64,000 nt of DNA from an uncultured Haliea sp. (GTDB lineage: Bacteria > Pseudomonadota > Gammaproteobacteria > Pseudomonadales > Halieaceae): contig CAMYIZ010000009.1 in NCBI GenBank assembly GCA_947258585.1, forward strand, positions 42,493-106,492, read 5' to 3'. Each line of letters starts with the position of its first letter. Positions within the stretch are counted from its first letter, which is position 1. The notes under the pieces are model-generated. The model saw only the letters and a list, made by a program, of their open reading frames with translations. It was not told where the DNA came from and searched no databases. Positions 27,635 to 36,006 of the stretch are shown here, in pieces. The translations under genes and the position numbers were made by a program.

Positions 27635-28480
27635 CTACCTCTCGAAATCGCTGGCCGAGTGCCGCTCGGGGAGATGCTCTTCCTCCGGGCCCCAAATACG
27701 ATTGACCCGGCGCCCACGCTGCACCGCGGGGCGAGCCTGGATCTCACGTGCCCAGCGGTTGAGATGCCGGTAGGAACCCACGTCCAGAAACTCCTGGGCG
27801 TCGTAGAGCGTGTCCAGTACCAGGCCGCCATACCAGGGCCAGACCGCCATGTCGGCGATGGTGTAGTCCTCGCCACACAGGAAGCGCCGGTCCGCCAGAT
27901 TGCGGTCGAGGACATCCAGCTGGCGCTTGACCTCCATGGTGAAGCGATTGATCGGGTACTCCCACTTTTCCGGCGCGTAGGCATAGAAGTGGCCAAAGCC
28001 GCCGCCCAGGTAGGGCGCACTGCCCATCTGCCAGAAGAGCCAGGACAGACACTCGGCGCGCGCAGATGGCGCGGCAGGCAGGAATGCAGCAAACTTTTCC
28101 GCCAGGTACACCAGAATCGCGCCGGACTCGAACAAGCGGGTTGGCGGCGAGGTGCTGTGATCCAGCAAGGCGGGAATCTTGGAATTGGGATTGATGGCAA
28201 CAAAGTCGGAGCCGAACTGATCGCCCTCCAGGATATTGATCGGCCAGGCGTCGTATTCGGCACCGGTAATGCCCAGCGCCAGCAGCTCCTCCAACAGTAC
28301 GGTCACCTTGATCCCGTTGGGCGTCGCCAGCGAGTACAGCTGCAGCGAGTGTTTGCCCACCGGCAGTGCCTTGTCATGGGTCGCACCGGCCACCGGGCGA
28401 TTGATACTGGCGAAACGGCCGCCAGTCTCGGTGTCCGGGCTCCAGACCTGCGGTGGGGTGTAGTTGTTGCTGTGATCCAT
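27635..28480 (-). CDS. yghU: Glutathione S-transferase-like disulfide-bond oxidoreductase YghU
   Basis: The 281-residue protein matches E. coli YghU closely along its length. It opens with the YghU-specific N-terminal extension GGRFASINRPVAGATHDKAL, then PVGKHSLQLYSLATPNGIKV and NPNSKIPALLDH, the GSH-binding cis-Pro. FESGAILVYLAEKF, LGGGFGHFYAYAP and the C-terminal ERHSASDFE follow. YghU binds two glutathiones and shows disulfide-bond reductase and peroxidase activity in the cytoplasm. It lies between chaC and yaiL on one strand, a context pointing to glutathione turnover. Confidence 0.96.
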   Translation of the reverse strand: MDHSNNYTPPQVWSPDTETGGRFASINRPVAGATHDKALPVGKHSLQLYSLATPNGIKVTVLLEELLALGITGAEYDAWPINILEGDQFGSDFVAINPNSKIPALLDHSTSPPTRLFESGAILVYLAEKFAAFLPAAPSARAECLSWLFWQMGSAPYLGGGFGHFYAYAPEKWEYPINRFTMEVKRQLDVLDRNLADRRFLCGEDYTIADMAVWPWYGGLVLDTLYDAQEFLDVGSYRHLNRWAREIQARPAVQRGRRVNRIWGPEEEHLPERHSASDFER

Positions 28481-28537
28481 AGACTGCAGTCCTCCGTGGC
28501 TGCCCAGACCCCGCTTCGGGGCCGGACAGGTTCGTTG

Positions 28538-29071
28538 TCATGGGCCAGGGCCCGTCATCTGTTCTACCAGCGCCGCCAGTTCGTGCACATGCGGATCCGG
28601 CGCATCGAGATTCCGCAAAGCCTGGGCCAGCCGCAACAGGTACTCGCGATTGCTGCCACTGGGCCCGGAAGCGGCCGCAATATGGGCGGCGATCTCGACC
28701 GCGGACGCCGGCCCCAGGAATGCGTGGTTGTCCTCTTCGGCAACATAGAGCACTCCGGCCACGGTGTCTCCTCGGCCGGCAAGGGCAATCTCCACTTCGT
28801 GGCGCCGGTAACCGTTCTTTTCCCGGTGGTCCAGGTGCTCGAACACCGATTCGTCGATCAGGTAGGCCACACCCTTGCAGACCGTGCCGGACGAAGGCAT
28901 GAGGGTCACCACGCGCCCGGGAGCTTCCGCGGTACCCCGGTGATCATGGGAGCCCTGCCAGAAACGCCGTTCCCAGCCGGTTACCGCAGCAACCTCCCGC
29001 TGCAGGAACGGAAAGTCGACTTTGTAGATCAGCGAACCGTAGCCGAATACCCAGTGGGCGCCACCAATCAC
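28538..29071 (-). CDS. chaC: Gamma-glutamylcyclotransferase, ChaC-like
   Basis: The 177-residue protein is of the ChaC type, which splits glutathione to 5-oxoproline and Cys-Gly in the cytoplasm. The N-terminal substrate loop WVFGYGSLIYKVDFP is the family hallmark. Next come GWERRFWQGSHDHRGTAEAPGRVVTL and VAYLIDE, then LDHREKNGYRRHEVEI, whose Glu is in the catalytic position. The start is a GTG at 29071 with AGGTAG upstream. It follows the exported-protein gene by 8 bp and precedes yghU by 57 bp. The length is close to usual ChaC proteins. Confidence 0.92.
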   Translation of the reverse strand: MIGGAHWVFGYGSLIYKVDFPFLQREVAAVTGWERRFWQGSHDHRGTAEAPGRVVTLMPSSGTVCKGVAYLIDESVFEHLDHREKNGYRRHEVEIALAGRGDTVAGVLYVAEEDNHAFLGPASAVEIAAHIAAASGPSGSNREYLLRLAQALRNLDAPDPHVHELAALVEQMTGPGP

Positions 29072-29079
29072 CGGACTAC

Positions 29080-29862
29080 CTATTCAACGCGCAGCGAGCG
29101 CTCATAAACACCCGCATTGCCGGTGCTCAGCTGATACGCGTAGACCAGCATCTCGAAGTCCCCGGTGCCGGGCAGATCCAGTTTTCCGGCAAACTCGTTT
29201 TCCTTGCCGCTGAACTCCAGGGGCCCTTCGACAAGCAGCTCGCCGTCGCGGTACAACTGCACCGCCGCCCGGAAGTCAGCAGCTCGCCAGAGACCGTCCT
29301 CGCTGATGGGACAGCCGCAGATCATGGTAACACTGGCGGTCACTGCCAGGTTGCGTCGATCGATACTGAGCTCCCGCAGGTCAGTTATCAGTCCGGGCAG
29401 GTGCAGTATCACCGGGTGTTCCACCCGGTCCTGCCCGGGGATCAGCCACAGGCTGGTGGAGGTGGCCTGAATGCTCTGGGCAACAGCCAATGGGCCGGTT
29501 ACGCTGACTTCGATGCGGGTGGGACGCGCTATGGCGAGCTCTGCCTGGAAACTGGCAGGAGCGCCCTCGGTCGCGGAGCGACCACGGGTCTGCGGGGCTT
29601 GCATCAGCGCTTTCGTGTCCCCGGTGGGCCCGGTGATGGCGCCCCGGGCAAGCAGCTCACCTGTCCCGGCATCGCGAACCAGGATGTTCATGCCGCCAAC
29701 GCCGCTGCCGATAAACTTGGCATCGTCTGCCCGCACCAGCACCTTCAGACCGGTGGTGGAGACGGACTCTTGCGCCGCGCTGCCGGGGGCCAGCAGCGCG
29801 GCGCCAAGGGCGATTGCTGTGGCCAGCACAACCCTGCGCCACGTGCATGTTGCTATAAACAT
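29080..29862 (-). CDS. Exported protein of unknown function, first gene of the glutathione-related run
   Basis: A 260-residue product with an N-terminal signal sequence (VLATAIALGAALLAPGSAAQ, cleavage near residue 30). It is predicted mainly beta-stranded, with repeated hydrophobic-polar strands (TGLKVLVRADDAKFIG, MNILVRDAGTGELLARGAI, EMLVYAYQLSTGNAGVYERSL). A single CGC pair (MICGCPISEDG) sits near residue 180. It resembles an Ig-like or transthyretin-like extracytoplasmic domain, but that is a shape impression only. The near-overlap with chaC suggests co-expression. I do not recognise the family. Confidence 0.75.
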   Translation of the reverse strand: MFIATCTWRRVVLATAIALGAALLAPGSAAQESVSTTGLKVLVRADDAKFIGSGVGGMNILVRDAGTGELLARGAITGPTGDTKALMQAPQTRGRSATEGAPASFQAELAIARPTRIEVSVTGPLAVAQSIQATSTSLWLIPGQDRVEHPVILHLPGLITDLRELSIDRRNLAVTASVTMICGCPISEDGLWRAADFRAAVQLYRDGELLVEGPLEFSGKENEFAGKLDLPGTGDFEMLVYAYQLSTGNAGVYERSLRVE

Positions 29863-30004
29863 AGGACTCTATCCTCTCTAAATGGCCCCCCGCGGCACCC
29901 GCGGGCACACTGTGCTCGCAGTCAAAACCATACCACAATGGTTCCCTACCATCCCGCCCGGGCCTTGCGGACGCCACCGCCAGCCATCTGCCGCGGGCTT
30001 TGAC

Positions 30005-30035
30005 TTGTCAGCCCCCGGGGTGAGGGCCCTATAAT
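30005..30035 (+). promoter_or_regulatory. Putative promoter of the yeeN-like gene
   Basis: TTGTCA (30005-30010) and a perfect TATAAT (30030-30035) are 19 bp apart, ending 30 bp before the ATG. A second -35-like TTGACT at 30000 is too far away. Confidence 0.5.
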
Positions 30036-30065
30036 GCCCGGCTGTGTCGCTATCGGGAAACTCTC

Positions 30066-30782
30066 ATGGGCCGCGCCTACCAGAATCGCAAGGAATCCAT
30101 CGCCAAGACCTCTGACGCCAAGGCCAGGGTCTACAGCAAATATGCCCGGGAGATCTACGTCACCGGCAAGGCCGGCGGCACTGATCCGGACGCCAACCTC
30201 GCCCTGCGCAGCCTGCTGGAGCGCGCCCGCAAGGACCAGGTGCCGGCGCATGTTATCGAGAAAGCAATCGACAAGGCCAGGGGCGGCGGCGGCGAGGACT
30301 TCGCTGTGGCGCGCTACGAAGGATTCGGCCCGGGCGGGAGCATGGTCATCGTCGAGTGCCTGACCGACAACCCCAACCGCACCTTCGGCGATGTGCGCCA
30401 CTGCTTCACCAAGACCAAATGCAAGCTGGGCACCCCCGGCAGCGTCAGCCACCTGTTCGACCACAGCGCCATCCTGGTGTTTCCCGGCGACGACGAGGAC
30501 GCGGCCCTGGAAGCCATGATGGACGCGGATGTCGACGTTACCGACATCGAAAGCGAGAACGGCATCATCAGCGCCTTCGTGCCGCATACCGACCACTTCA
30601 AGGCCCGCCAGGCCCTGCTGGACGCGTTCGGCGACATTGAGTTCGAGGTCGATGAAGTACAGTTCGTCCCCCAGGCGTCAGTGACCCTGGAGGAGGAAGA
30701 CACCCAGGTCATGGAAAAGCTGCTGGATATGCTCAACTACCTCGACGACGTGCAGAACGTTTACCACAACGCCGCGCTCTGA
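30066..30782 (+). CDS. yeeN: YebC/PmpR-family protein, YeeN type
   Basis: The 238-residue protein belongs to the TACO1/YebC family, which helps ribosomes through polyproline stretches and has also been described as DNA-binding regulators. It is closer to E. coli YeeN than to YebC: it begins MGRAYQNRKESIAKTSDAKARVYSKYAREIYV and has RYEGFGPGGSMVIVECLTDNPNRTFGDVR and the C-terminal DDVQNVYHNAAL. YebC proper starts MAGHSKWANI. The usual ruvC/ruvA neighbours of yebC are absent here, in line with the YeeN branch. It is convergent with a lipoprotein gene (7-bp gap). Confidence 0.92.
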   Translation: MGRAYQNRKESIAKTSDAKARVYSKYAREIYVTGKAGGTDPDANLALRSLLERARKDQVPAHVIEKAIDKARGGGGEDFAVARYEGFGPGGSMVIVECLTDNPNRTFGDVRHCFTKTKCKLGTPGSVSHLFDHSAILVFPGDDEDAALEAMMDADVDVTDIESENGIISAFVPHTDHFKARQALLDAFGDIEFEVDEVQFVPQASVTLEEEDTQVMEKLLDMLNYLDDVQNVYHNAAL

Positions 30783-30789
30783 GACCCGC

Positions 30790-31383
30790 TTAACTGCCGC
30801 AGCGGTACAAACCGGGATTGCGCACCTGCATGCTGCCGTTGGCCTGGTGCAGGAAACCGACGCTCATGCGGGTTGCCGTCGAGGGCACCGCAAACGGAAC
30901 ACGCACTTCCACCCAGTCTGTCGTGCCGAGCCGGGGCTCGTGCTCCAGGGTGCTGGAGAATACCAGCCTGTCGCCACCCATGACCGGGTCGGGGTCGCCC
31001 CAGACCGAGACCTGCAGCCCGCCGCCATGGGTGAAGCCGTGGGTCAGCTCGTCCGCAGTCAGATCCAAACGGATCTCGGCGCGAAACACCAGCGATTCCC
31101 CGCGCAAGTCACGCGCCCGGGGGGCCTGGACCAGACGGTACCAGGGTTGGGTACCGATTTTCTCAATGGTCAGCTCACCGTTGTTGACGCGGGTGCGAAA
31201 CGACGTTTCGCCCGCATGCTGGGAGCCGCGCCAGGGACTGAGACCGGCGGCGGGGTCGCTGCTGCCAAAGTCTGTATTCGCCAGCAGGTTGTCGCTGCTG
31301 CACTGTGATACGGCAGCGGAATCATTCGCGGCCAGCTGGCAACCCGCCAACAGCACCCCCAGTATCAGTACGACCAGTCTCAT
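30790..31383 (-). CDS. Predicted lipoprotein of unknown function
   Basis: A 197-residue product with a type II signal peptide: MRLVVLILGVLLAGC gives a lipobox LLAGC with C15 as the lipid-bearing residue. The mature part (LLANTDFGSSDPAAGLSPWR, RLVQAPRARDLRGESLVFRAEI, WVEVRVPFAVPSTATRMSVGFL) reads like a jelly-roll/carbohydrate-binding-like beta-sandwich, with NTDF at the start and a late fold-closing strand. Its ligand is unknown. It stands alone, convergent with yeeN and divergent from the cyclase-family gene. Confidence 0.78.
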   Translation of the reverse strand: MRLVVLILGVLLAGCQLAANDSAAVSQCSSDNLLANTDFGSSDPAAGLSPWRGSQHAGETSFRTRVNNGELTIEKIGTQPWYRLVQAPRARDLRGESLVFRAEIRLDLTADELTHGFTHGGGLQVSVWGDPDPVMGGDRLVFSSTLEHEPRLGTTDWVEVRVPFAVPSTATRMSVGFLHQANGSMQVRNPGLYRCGS

Positions 31384-31607
31384 GTATTACTGAATCCTTG
31401 TGTTGCCTGACCACCGGCCAGGATCCTTGGCAAACAGGCGCGGGCCATCTGGCCTCGGCGCATCCCCCCGGGAGTATATACAGTGCACGGGACAAAGTTG
31501 ATCCCCTTTGACAGCCCACAGCGGCCGGGAGGGATCTGGTCTATGCTACCGGTGACCGGCAGGCGGCCTGCGGCCGGAACCCAATAACGAAACACAGGAG
31601 CTCTGCC

Positions 31608-32558
31608 ATGGCGCCATTGCGATCAATCTGTCTGCTGAGCCTGCTGCTCATGCCAACGCTGCCAGCCCTCAGCGCCGAGGATGAAGGCGACTGGTTCCCC
31701 TCGCGACACGGCGCGGAGGATACCCTCGGCGCGATAAACTACCTCTCGCCAGAGAAGGTGCTGCAGGCGGCGCGGCTGGTAAAGACCGGCAAGACCTATG
31801 CGCTGGGGGTAGAGACCGGACCCGACTCGCCTGCCTACGGGCCCCGCAGTTATGCCCTCACCGTGCTGCAACTGGACGATGGCGTCGGCGCGCCGTTGGC
31901 GGCAAACCAGCTGACCTCCAACGATGACCTGCTGCAGACCTGGATGGGGATTGGCAGTCAGATTGATGGCCTCGGCCACCTCGGTATCAACCACCGCTAC
32001 TACAACGGCAAGCACGCCAGTGAGTTTGTCACCGTGACCGGGCTTACCAGCTTCGGGATTGAGACCCTGCCGCCGATCGTCACCCGCGGGGTCCTGATCA
32101 ATATGGCCAGCCACCTGGGCCAGGAGATTCTCGCTGCAGGTACCGTTTTCGGCAGTGCCGAGATAAAGGCTGCGGCAGCAGCGCAGAAGGTCAGCATTGA
32201 ACGGGGAGATGTGGTTCTGCTCCATACGGGCTGGCTCGCGGTCGCGGACACCGATCCGGCGCGTTTCATGGCGGGAGAACCGGGCCTGAGCCAGGAGGGC
32301 GCACGCTACCTCGCGGAGTTGGGGGTGGTGGCCGTCGGCGCCGACACCTGGGGCCTGGACGCAATGCCGGGGGAGCGCGCGGACGAGATGTTTCCAGCCC
32401 ACCAGGAGCTGCTGGCGCGCAACGGGGTTTACATACTGGAAAACATGGACACCCGGGCACTGGCGGCAGATGCCGCAACAGAGTTCCTGTTCGTCCTCGG
32501 CCAGCCCCGCTTTGTCGGCGCGGTACAGGCCGTCATCAACCCGGTCGCCATCCGCTGA
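31608..32558 (+). CDS. Exported cyclase-family (PF04199) metal-dependent hydrolase
   Basis: A 316-residue member of the family that includes bacterial kynurenine formamidase and polyketide cyclases. The signal peptide MAPLRSICLLSLLLMPTLPA places it in the periplasm. The family metal motif, usually HxGTHxDxPxH, appears modified as SQIDGLGHLGI, keeping Asp and the last His. RGVLINMA, ERGDVVLLHTGW and AELGVVAVGADTWGLDA follow as expected for the larger members. TGGTCTATGCT, 60 bp upstream, may be its promoter -10 region. The true substrate is unknown; kynurenine formamidase activity should not be assumed. Confidence 0.85.
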   Translation: MAPLRSICLLSLLLMPTLPALSAEDEGDWFPSRHGAEDTLGAINYLSPEKVLQAARLVKTGKTYALGVETGPDSPAYGPRSYALTVLQLDDGVGAPLAANQLTSNDDLLQTWMGIGSQIDGLGHLGINHRYYNGKHASEFVTVTGLTSFGIETLPPIVTRGVLINMASHLGQEILAAGTVFGSAEIKAAAAAQKVSIERGDVVLLHTGWLAVADTDPARFMAGEPGLSQEGARYLAELGVVAVGADTWGLDAMPGERADEMFPAHQELLARNGVYILENMDTRALAADAATEFLFVLGQPRFVGAVQAVINPVAIR

Positions 32559-32573
32559 CCGGGGCCGGCACCA

Positions 32574-33590
32574 TCAGGCCTGGCTGACCTTGACCACCAG
32601 CTTGCCCACATTGCCGCCGTCGAACAGCAGGTTCACCGCCTCGGGCGCGGACTCCAGGCCCTCGATCAGGGTCTCCTCGTGTTTGAGCTTGCCCTCCAGA
32701 TACCAGGTCGCCAGCGCCATGGTGGCTTCGGGAAAGCGATCCATGAAATCCGAGACGATAAAGCCGCGCACTTCGATGCGGCGCATCAGGATGGGCGAGA
32801 AATCCGCGCGCATGGGCTGGCCGCTGTTGTAGCCCGAAATCATCCCGCACAGGGGCATCCGCCCGAACAGGTTCATCCGCGCCATTACTGCTTCCATGAT
32901 TTCGCCGCCGACATTCTCGAAGTTCACGTCAATGCCGTCGGGGGTGGCGGCGGCAAGCTGTTCGCGCCAGTCGCTCGCCTTGTAGTCCACCGCCGCATCA
33001 AAACCCAGATCCTCCACGATGTGCCGGCACTTCTCGGCACCGCCGGCGATACCGACAACCCGGCAGCCCTTGATCCTGGCAATCTGGCCGACCACGGAAC
33101 CGACCGCGCCCGCGGCCGCCGAAACCAGCACCGTTTCCCCGGGCTGGGGCCGGCCGAGTTCCAACAGGCCGAAGTAGGCTGTCACCCCGGTCATGCCACA
33201 GGCGCCAAGCATGGTGGATAGCGGTATGGGCAGATCCGCAGGCAGTACCGACATGGCGTTGGCACCTTCATCCGCCAGACAGTAATCCTGCCAGCCAGTC
33301 AGGCCCATGACGTGGGCGCCGGGCTCATAGCGGGGTGAGTTGGACTTCACCACCACGCCGATCCCACCGCCGCGCATGACCTCGCCAATCGCCACCGGCG
33401 GCATGTACTGGTCCATGTCACTCATCCAGATCCGGTTGGTGGGATCCAGGCTCAGGTAGAGCACCCGCACCAGTGCTTCGCCGGGACCGGGTTCTGGCAC
33501 CGGCGACTCGACGAAATCGAAATGATCGCGCGCGATACGGCCTTCAGGCCGGGCGCGCAACAGGAACTGGCGGTTGCTGTTGCTACTCAT
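32574..33590 (-). CDS. curA: NADP-dependent alkenal/one oxidoreductase, CurA (YncB)-like
   Basis: A 338-residue zinc-independent medium-chain reductase of the leukotriene B4 12-hydroxydehydrogenase group. It aligns well with E. coli CurA: the N-terminus RPEGRIARDHFDF, LYLSLDPTNRIWMSD, GEVMRGGGIGVVVKSNSPRYEPG, the nucleotide-binding AAAGAVGSVVGQIARIKGCRVVGIAGGAEKCR, and DVNFENVGGE all match. It reduces the C=C bond of alpha,beta-unsaturated carbonyls with NADPH. It is transcribed away from the BCCT gene. A terminator-like hairpin lies upstream at 33643-33664. Confidence 0.9.
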   Translation of the reverse strand: MSSNSNRQFLLRARPEGRIARDHFDFVESPVPEPGPGEALVRVLYLSLDPTNRIWMSDMDQYMPPVAIGEVMRGGGIGVVVKSNSPRYEPGAHVMGLTGWQDYCLADEGANAMSVLPADLPIPLSTMLGACGMTGVTAYFGLLELGRPQPGETVLVSAAAGAVGSVVGQIARIKGCRVVGIAGGAEKCRHIVEDLGFDAAVDYKASDWREQLAAATPDGIDVNFENVGGEIMEAVMARMNLFGRMPLCGMISGYNSGQPMRADFSPILMRRIEVRGFIVSDFMDRFPEATMALATWYLEGKLKHEETLIEGLESAPEAVNLLFDGGNVGKLVVKVSQA

Positions 33591-33642
33591 GAGCTCTCCA
33601 GGGACAGTGACACGGGCCTGTATTGTTACCTGCCACAGACCG

Positions 33643-33664
33643 AAAAAACCACTGCAAAAAGTGG
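33643..33664 (-). terminator. Terminator-like hairpin in the curA upstream region
   Basis: On the minus strand CCACT-TTTTGC-AGTGG is followed by six T residues (33643-33648). The stem is only 5 bp, but the U-tract is good. It would stop transcripts running leftward before the curA start, so it may insulate curA or act in a leader. Confidence 0.45.
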
Positions 33665-33772
33665 CCGAAAGCAGTGACCCTACACGTCAAGAGCGGCGTC
33701 TGCTACCCTGCAGACCCAGCGGGACCGGTCAGCGGCCGCCCCGGTAATGCCCCGGATCGAGGAATCCTGTCC

Positions 33773-35836
33773 ATGAGCCAGGCAACATCTGCCGCCGAAT
33801 CCACATCCACCGTTCTCATCCCCGTGTTCGTTCCAGCAGTCGTAGTGATCCTGCTGCTGGTCGTTGGCACTATCAGCAATCCGGAACTGGCAGGAGAGGC
33901 GTTCAGCTCCGTCCTCGCCTACATCACCTCGACCTTCGGCTGGTTCTACATGCTGTCGGTGGCGTTCTTTCTGGTGTTTATCGTCAGCGTGGCCTTCACC
34001 AGCTGGGGCCACATCAAGCTAGGCCCCGACCACGCCGACCCCCAGTACAGTTTCCCGGCCTGGTTTGCGATGCTGTTTTCCGCCGGTTACGGCATCGCGC
34101 TGCTGTTCTTCGGCGTGGCGGAGCCGGTACTGCACTATGCCTCTCCGCCCGCCGGGGCGCCGGAAACCGTCAATGCCGCCCGCCAGGCCATGCAGATCGC
34201 TTTTTTCCACTGGGGCTTCCACATCTGGGCCATCTACGGTCTGGTGGGATTGGTGCTCGCCTACTTCGCCTTCCGTCACGGCTTGCCGCTGTCCATCCGC
34301 TCGGCGCTCTACCCACTGATCGGCGACAGAATCCACGGTCCCATCGGACACGCCGTCGACGTGTTCGCGATTCTCGGCACCATGTTCGGCATCGCGACGA
34401 CCCTGGGGCTGTCGGTGGCCCAGATCAACGCCGGCATCAACTACCTGTGGCCCGGGATACCGGTCAGCGTGACCGTGCAAATCATCGCCATCGTTATCAT
34501 CACCGGCCTCGCCATCCTGTCCGTGGTCGCGGGCCTGGACAAAGGCGTCAAGCGCCTGTCCATACTCAACATGGTACTGGCTGTCGCGCTGATGCTGTTC
34601 GTCTTCAGTGTTGGCCCCAGCATCCACATCCTGGAGAGCTTCCTGCAGAATACCGGCAGCTACCTCAATCATATCGTCGAACGGACTTTTAACCTGCAGG
34701 CCTACTCGCGCAGCGACTGGATCGGCAACTGGACCCTGTTCATCTTTGGCTGGACCATCGCCTGGGCGCCCTTCGTGGGGCTTTTCATAGCCAAGATCAG
34801 CCGCGGTCGCACCATCCGCCAGTTCGTGGTGGGCGTCATGCTGGTGCCCACGGTATTTACCTTCCTCTGGTTTTCCATCTTTGGCGACACCGCCCTGCAC
34901 ATGATCATGAATGAGGGTTACAGCACATTGATTGCCGATGTACAGGCAGACCACGCCGTAGCGCTGTTCAAGCTTTTTGAAGTACTGCCCTTTTCCAGTG
35001 TCGTGTCCTTCCTCACCGTCATCCTGATCGTCACCTTTTTTGTCACCTCCTCTGACTCGGGTTCACTGGTGATCGACTCGCTGGCATCCGGCGGCGCAAC
35101 CACCACGCCAGTCTGGCAGCGGGTGTTCTGGGCCTCCTCGGAAGGGGCTGTCGCCGCCGCGCTGCTGCTCGCGGGCGGTCTCAGCGCCCTGCAGACGATG
35201 ACCATTGCCAGCGCGCTGCCCTTTTCCCTGATCATGATTGTGGCCGCCTTCGGCATGTGGCGGGCGCTGATCATCGAGGGTCACCATCACACCAGCCTGA
35301 AGACGGATATCCAGAGCCGGTTCTCCGGCACCTCCGGCAAAGGGCTCTGGCGCCGGCGCATCGCCGGAATGGTGAGCCACCCGGGCCAGGCACAGGTGGC
35401 GGAATTCATCACCACCACCGTCCGCAAGGCCATGACCCGGGTGCAACGGGAGCTGGACAAGCAGGGCTGGAGTGCCAGTTTGCACGACGAGGAAGCACCG
35501 TTTCGCATCTGGCTGGAGGTGATCAAGGATGACCGGGTCGACTTCGTCTACGAGATCCGGATGATCGAGCATGCCCTGCCCGACTACGCCTTCCCGGAAA
35601 TGGACCACCACCGGGACGCGCCCAACACCTACTACCGGGCGGAAGTCTTCCTGCGCCGGGGTGGCCAGGCCTATGACCTGTTCGGTTTCGACCAGCAGGA
35701 CATCATTACGGATATCCTCGATCAGCTGGAGAAACACCTGCACTTTCTGCATATCTCACCTGCCAGCCTGCCCTGGAATATGGCGGAGCACGATGAGATG
35801 CTGCAGGCTAACCCTGCCCAGGCGCCGGAACACTGA
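33773..35836 (+). CDS. BCCT-family betaine/choline/carnitine transporter with C-terminal extension
   Basis: A 687-residue inner-membrane transporter with 12 predicted helices. The family core is clear: PQYSFPAWFAMLFSAGYGIALLFFGVAEP, the helix-8 region FGWTIAWAPFVGLFIAKISRGRTIRQFVVG, and SSDSGSLVIDSLASGG. A cytoplasmic tail of about 170 residues follows, as in osmotically regulated BetT proteins, suggesting uptake of glycine betaine, choline or a relative as osmoprotectant. The start at 33773 is chosen for GAGGAA at 33759-33764 and because the earlier frame reads through non-conserved sequence. The substrate cannot be fixed from sequence. Confidence 0.93.
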   Translation: MSQATSAAESTSTVLIPVFVPAVVVILLLVVGTISNPELAGEAFSSVLAYITSTFGWFYMLSVAFFLVFIVSVAFTSWGHIKLGPDHADPQYSFPAWFAMLFSAGYGIALLFFGVAEPVLHYASPPAGAPETVNAARQAMQIAFFHWGFHIWAIYGLVGLVLAYFAFRHGLPLSIRSALYPLIGDRIHGPIGHAVDVFAILGTMFGIATTLGLSVAQINAGINYLWPGIPVSVTVQIIAIVIITGLAILSVVAGLDKGVKRLSILNMVLAVALMLFVFSVGPSIHILESFLQNTGSYLNHIVERTFNLQAYSRSDWIGNWTLFIFGWTIAWAPFVGLFIAKISRGRTIRQFVVGVMLVPTVFTFLWFSIFGDTALHMIMNEGYSTLIADVQADHAVALFKLFEVLPFSSVVSFLTVILIVTFFVTSSDSGSLVIDSLASGGATTTPVWQRVFWASSEGAVAAALLLAGGLSALQTMTIASALPFSLIMIVAAFGMWRALIIEGHHHTSLKTDIQSRFSGTSGKGLWRRRIAGMVSHPGQAQVAEFITTTVRKAMTRVQRELDKQGWSASLHDEEAPFRIWLEVIKDDRVDFVYEIRMIEHALPDYAFPEMDHHRDAPNTYYRAEVFLRRGGQAYDLFGFDQQDIITDILDQLEKHLHFLHISPASLPWNMAEHDEMLQANPAQAPEH

Positions 35837-36006
35837 GTGAGTCGGGCGGCCCCAGCGGTGACGGCAGCGCTGTGGGCGGGCCTGGCCAGGCCACCACTAT
35901 CGAACCGGATGCCCAGTGGTGGTCGGACAACCTGGACCGGGTGAGCCTCCGCTTCGAGCGCTGGCTGCAGCGTCGTGTCATGGTACCGCGGCAGCTTCCA
36001 CGCTAA
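35833..36006 (+). CDS. Possible small protein overlapping the BCCT stop
   Basis: A 57-codon frame from CTG at 35833 ends in EPDAQWWSDNLDRVSLRFER and WLQRRVMVPRQLPR, an amphipathic, Trp/Arg-rich end that looks coding. The only candidate starts are CTG (35833) or GTG (about 35872), and no ATG lies in the frame after the stop at about 35810. It would be translationally coupled to the transporter and shares 4 bp with the convergent transglycosylase stop. No family is recognised; it may be non-coding. Confidence 0.3.
   Translation: MSESGGPSGDGSAVGGPGQATTIEPDAQWWSDNLDRVSLRFERWLQRRVMVPRQLPR

Noticed and set aside
30000..30035. TTGACT/TATAAT pair upstream of yeeN as a promoter
   Set aside because: The 24-bp spacing is too long; the TTGTCA at 30005 with 19 bp was preferred.
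31508..31547. TTGACA and TATGCT as a promoter pair before the cyclase-family gene
   Set aside because: The spacer of 28 bp is far outside the workable range; only the -10-like motif was retained.
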